A stretch of DNA of 64,000 bases, from assembly GCF_000445105.1 (NCBI RefSeq), contig NZ_ATDP01000101.1, forward strand, positions 1 through 64,000. Reading direction: 5' to 3'. The position numbers and the translations under genes were made by a program. Shown piece by piece: positions 61,952 through 64,000 of this stretch (position 1 is the stretch's first letter; every line of letters starts with the position of its first letter). Source of the DNA: Sphingobium lactosutens DS20. GTDB lineage: Bacteria > Pseudomonadota > Alphaproteobacteria > Sphingomonadales > Sphingomonadaceae. The notes below the pieces were generated by a model that was given only the letters and a program-made list of their open reading frames with translations, ran no database searches and had not been told where the DNA came from.

Positions 61952-64000
61952 GCCATGGCCTCCGTTCCAGCGGCGGAGCCTGCGGGCTTGTCCTTGCCGA
62001 ACAAGCGCAGGATCGTCACGAAAAAGAGGGGCACGAGGAAGATCGCCAGCAGCGTCGCGGTCGTCATGCCGCCGATCACCGCAGTGCCGATGGCGACGCG
62101 GCTTTGCGCGCCGGCCCCTGTCGCGATCGCCAGCGGCACCACGCCCGCGATAAAGGCCAGGCTGGTCATCAGAATCGGGCGAAAGCGCAATCGTGCGGCT
62201 TCCAGCGCCGCGTCCCAGGCATTTTTGCCCTGATGATGGGCGAGCTCGGCAAATTCGACGATCAGGATCGCATTTTTGGCGGCAAGGCCCATGGTCGTGA
62301 GCAGTCCGACCTGAAAGAAGATATTATTTTCCAGCCCCCGTGCCCAGACGGCGATGACCGCGCCGACGAGGCCCAGCGGGATGACCAGCAGCACCGCGAG
62401 CGGGATCGACCAGCTTTCATACAGGGCCGCAAGGCAGAGGAAGACGACGAGCACCGAAAGGCCGTAGAGCAAAGGCGCCTGCCCGCCCGACAGCTGTTCC
62501 TGATAGGACAGGCCGCTCCACGCATAGCTGGTGCCGGCGGGCAATTGCTTTTGCAGTTCGACGATCCGGTCCATCGCCTCGCCCGAACTCGCGCCCTCGG
62601 CGGCCTGTCCCTGAATTTCGAAGGACGACAGACCGTTGAACCGCGACACGGACGTCGGCCCCATCACCCAGTGGGTGGTGGCGAAGGCGGAGAAGGGCAC
62701 CATCTCACCGGTCGCGCTCTGGCGCACCATCCATTTGTCGAGATCGTCGGGCAGCGCGCGATAGGGAGCATCGGCCTGCATATAGACGCGCTTGACCCGC
62801 CCGCGATCAATGAAGTCATTGATATAGGTGCTGCCCCAGGCGGAGGAGAGCACATTGTCGACGCTGGACTGGGTAAGGCCCAGCACCGCCAGCTTTTCAG
62901 AATCGATATCGACCTGAAGCTGCGGCGTATCCTCTAGCGTGGCGGCGCGCACGCCCGACAGGATCGGATCGTTCGCGGCGGCGGCGATCAACTGGTTGCG
63001 CAGCGCCAGGAAGCGGTCCCGGCTCAGTCCACCGCTGTTGAGCAGTTCGAAGGTGAAGCCGTTGGATTGGCCAAGACCGCGAATGGCGGGCGGCGTCATC
63101 GCCAGCACGGTGGCATCGCGGATCGCCGCCAATTGCTTGTTGGCGCGCTGGGCGATGGCGCTGGCGGAATTGGCGCTGCCCTTGCGATCATCCCACGGGG
63201 CAAGGTTGATGAAGCCCTGCGCCACATTCTCCCCCTGCCCCTGGAAACTGAAGCCTGTGAGGATGAAGGCGAAGGCGACATTGTCCTTTTCGTCATTCAT
63301 GAAATATTGCCGCAGCTGTTCGGCCGCGACCGCCGTACGGCTGGACTTGGCGCCGGCCGGCAGCGACACCTGCGCCATGACCTGTCCCTGATCCTCGACC
63401 GGCAGGAAGCTGGTGGGCAGGCGGGTGAACAGCAGCACCAGCACCGCCAGGATCACCACATAAGCGCCCCAGAACAGCATGCACTTGCCCAGCACCTGCT
63501 CGGTCCGGCGGACATAGCCATGGGTCAGGCGATCGAACCAGCGATTGAACTTGCCCGCCCAGCCGCGTTGCCGCTGGTCATGCGCCGACGCCTTGAGCAA
63601 GGTCGCGCACAGCGCTGGCGACAGGATCAGCGCGACCAGCACCGACAATAGCATCGACGACACGATGGTGATGGAAAACTGGCGATAGATGACGCCGGTC
63701 GACCCGCCGAAAAAGGCCATGGGCAACAGGACGGCGGACAGAACCAGAGCGATGCCGACTAGCGCGCCGCCAATTTCCCCCATCGACTTGATGGTCGCGT
63801 CGCGCGGGGAAAGCCCTTCTTCCTCCATCAGTCGCTCGACATTTTCCACCACCACAATGGCGTCATCGACCAGCAGGCCGATCGAAAGCACCATGCCGAA
63901 CAGGGTCAGCGTGTTGATGGAATAGCCGAACAGGGCAAGGATGCCGAAGGTGCCGAGCAGCACGACCGGCACGGCGATGGCGGGCACCAGCGTCGCGCGC
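61948..64000 (-). CDS. RND multidrug efflux pump inner-membrane subunit (HAE1/AcrB type), 5' end off window
   Basis: The frame stays open to the window edge, so the N-terminal third is missing; about 684 codons are seen, compared with about 1050 for AcrB. The first residues correspond to the TM2-TM4 region, with GLLVDDAIVVVENVERLMEEE holding the paired Asp of the proton relay in TM4. The porter and funnel domains follow (LPTSFLPVEDQGQVMAQVSLPAGA), then ALYESWSIPLAVLLVIPLGLVGAV, and KNAILIVEFA with the TM10 Lys. This is an HAE1-type drug or bile-like substrate exporter. Its periplasmic adaptor probably lies upstream, outside the window. Confidence 0.93.
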   Translation of the reverse strand, partial: RATLVPAIAVPVVLLGTFGILALFGYSINTLTLFGMVLSIGLLVDDAIVVVENVERLMEEEGLSPRDATIKSMGEIGGALVGIALVLSAVLLPMAFFGGSTGVIYRQFSITIVSSMLLSVLVALILSPALCATLLKASAHDQRQRGWAGKFNRWFDRLTHGYVRRTEQVLGKCMLFWGAYVVILAVLVLLFTRLPTSFLPVEDQGQVMAQVSLPAGAKSSRTAVAAEQLRQYFMNDEKDNVAFAFILTGFSFQGQGENVAQGFINLAPWDDRKGSANSASAIAQRANKQLAAIRDATVLAMTPPAIRGLGQSNGFTFELLNSGGLSRDRFLALRNQLIAAAANDPILSGVRAATLEDTPQLQVDIDSEKLAVLGLTQSSVDNVLSSAWGSTYINDFIDRGRVKRVYMQADAPYRALPDDLDKWMVRQSATGEMVPFSAFATTHWVMGPTSVSRFNGLSSFEIQGQAAEGASSGEAMDRIVELQKQLPAGTSYAWSGLSYQEQLSGGQAPLLYGLSVLVVFLCLAALYESWSIPLAVLLVIPLGLVGAVIAVWARGLENNIFFQVGLLTTMGLAAKNAILIVEFAELAHHQGKNAWDAALEAARLRFRPILMTSLAFIAGVVPLAIATGAGAQSRVAIGTAVIGGMTTATLLAIFLVPLFFVTILRLFGKDKPAGSAAGTEAMA

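Noticed and set aside
1-64000. CRISPR arrays, rRNA, tRNA, prophage or plasmid origin
   Set aside because: No regularly spaced repeats, no cloverleaf with CCA or acceptor pairing, no phage structural genes and no replication genes were recognised on reading both strands.

Overview
The window is high-GC DNA packed with short intergenic gaps and ATGA/GTGA stop-start overlaps. The gene content points to an alphaproteobacterium of the sphingomonad group (Sphingobium/Sphingomonas-like): a TonB-dependent-receptor sugar locus with SapC, a cupin protein and a tryptophan-halogenase-like flavoprotein, a LOV-type hybrid kinase, paired Crp/Fnr regulators, small DUF3008/DUF3072/DUF3606/DUF6894 proteins, and an EcfG-type promoter. 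This assignment is inference from gene content; no rRNA or tRNA gene was seen.

Layout. 1-1274: a complete IS3-family element whose outer end is base 1 of the window; its other end cuts a cyoB-like quinol oxidase gene, leaving a 3' cyoB fragment followed by intact cyoC and cyoD (to 3441). 3761-10720: six co-directional, mostly overlapping genes for glycan assembly (sucrose-phosphate-synthase-like GT4 fused to a HAD phosphatase, three further glycosyltransferases, a pyruvyl transferase, a last GT2). 10707-14916: convergent three-gene exporter (ABC-type membrane protein, HlyD, TolC) whose ABC nucleotide-binding domain has lost every catalytic motif. 15053-18949: LOV hybrid kinase, Tat-type dienelactone hydrolase, aldo/keto reductase. 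18974-25848: LysR regulator divergent from a leucine/isovalerate operon (ivd, mccB, mccA, MaoC, CitE-like lyase). 25915-30264: two Crp/Fnr regulators around two small stress-type proteins, a mannose-6-phosphate isomerase/ROK kinase pair, and a DUF3072 protein with an EcfG-type promoter. 30384-38692: antiporter, large hybrid kinase, retropepsin-like protein, DUF3008, CDF metal exporter, SDR and YaaA. 38776-41255: mmsA with a divergent LysR. 41265-53269: a minus-strand beta-glucan utilisation locus (TonB receptor, SapC, cupin, halogenase, GH16, LacI, MFS, GH3) with matching LacI-type operators before the receptor and before GH3. 53466-56187: catalase HPII and hemerythrin. 56322-60025: GH127 divergent from an MFS sugar transporter. 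60026-60586: an intergenic region with a probable Fur-controlled small RNA. 60587-64000: outer-membrane factor and an RND pump running off the window.

How it fits together. Most of the window is accessory metabolism. The beta-glucan locus reads as a pathway: the receptor imports oligosaccharides, GH16 cuts beta-1,3-glucan, MFS moves the products inward and GH3 finishes them, under LacI control. The leucine operon would take isovaleryl-CoA to 3-methylglutaconyl-CoA, with MaoC and a CitE-like lyase in place of the usual crotonase and HMG-CoA lyase. The least explained parts are the ATPase-dead exporter beside the glycan cluster, the halogenase/cupin/SapC trio and the small RNA candidate.
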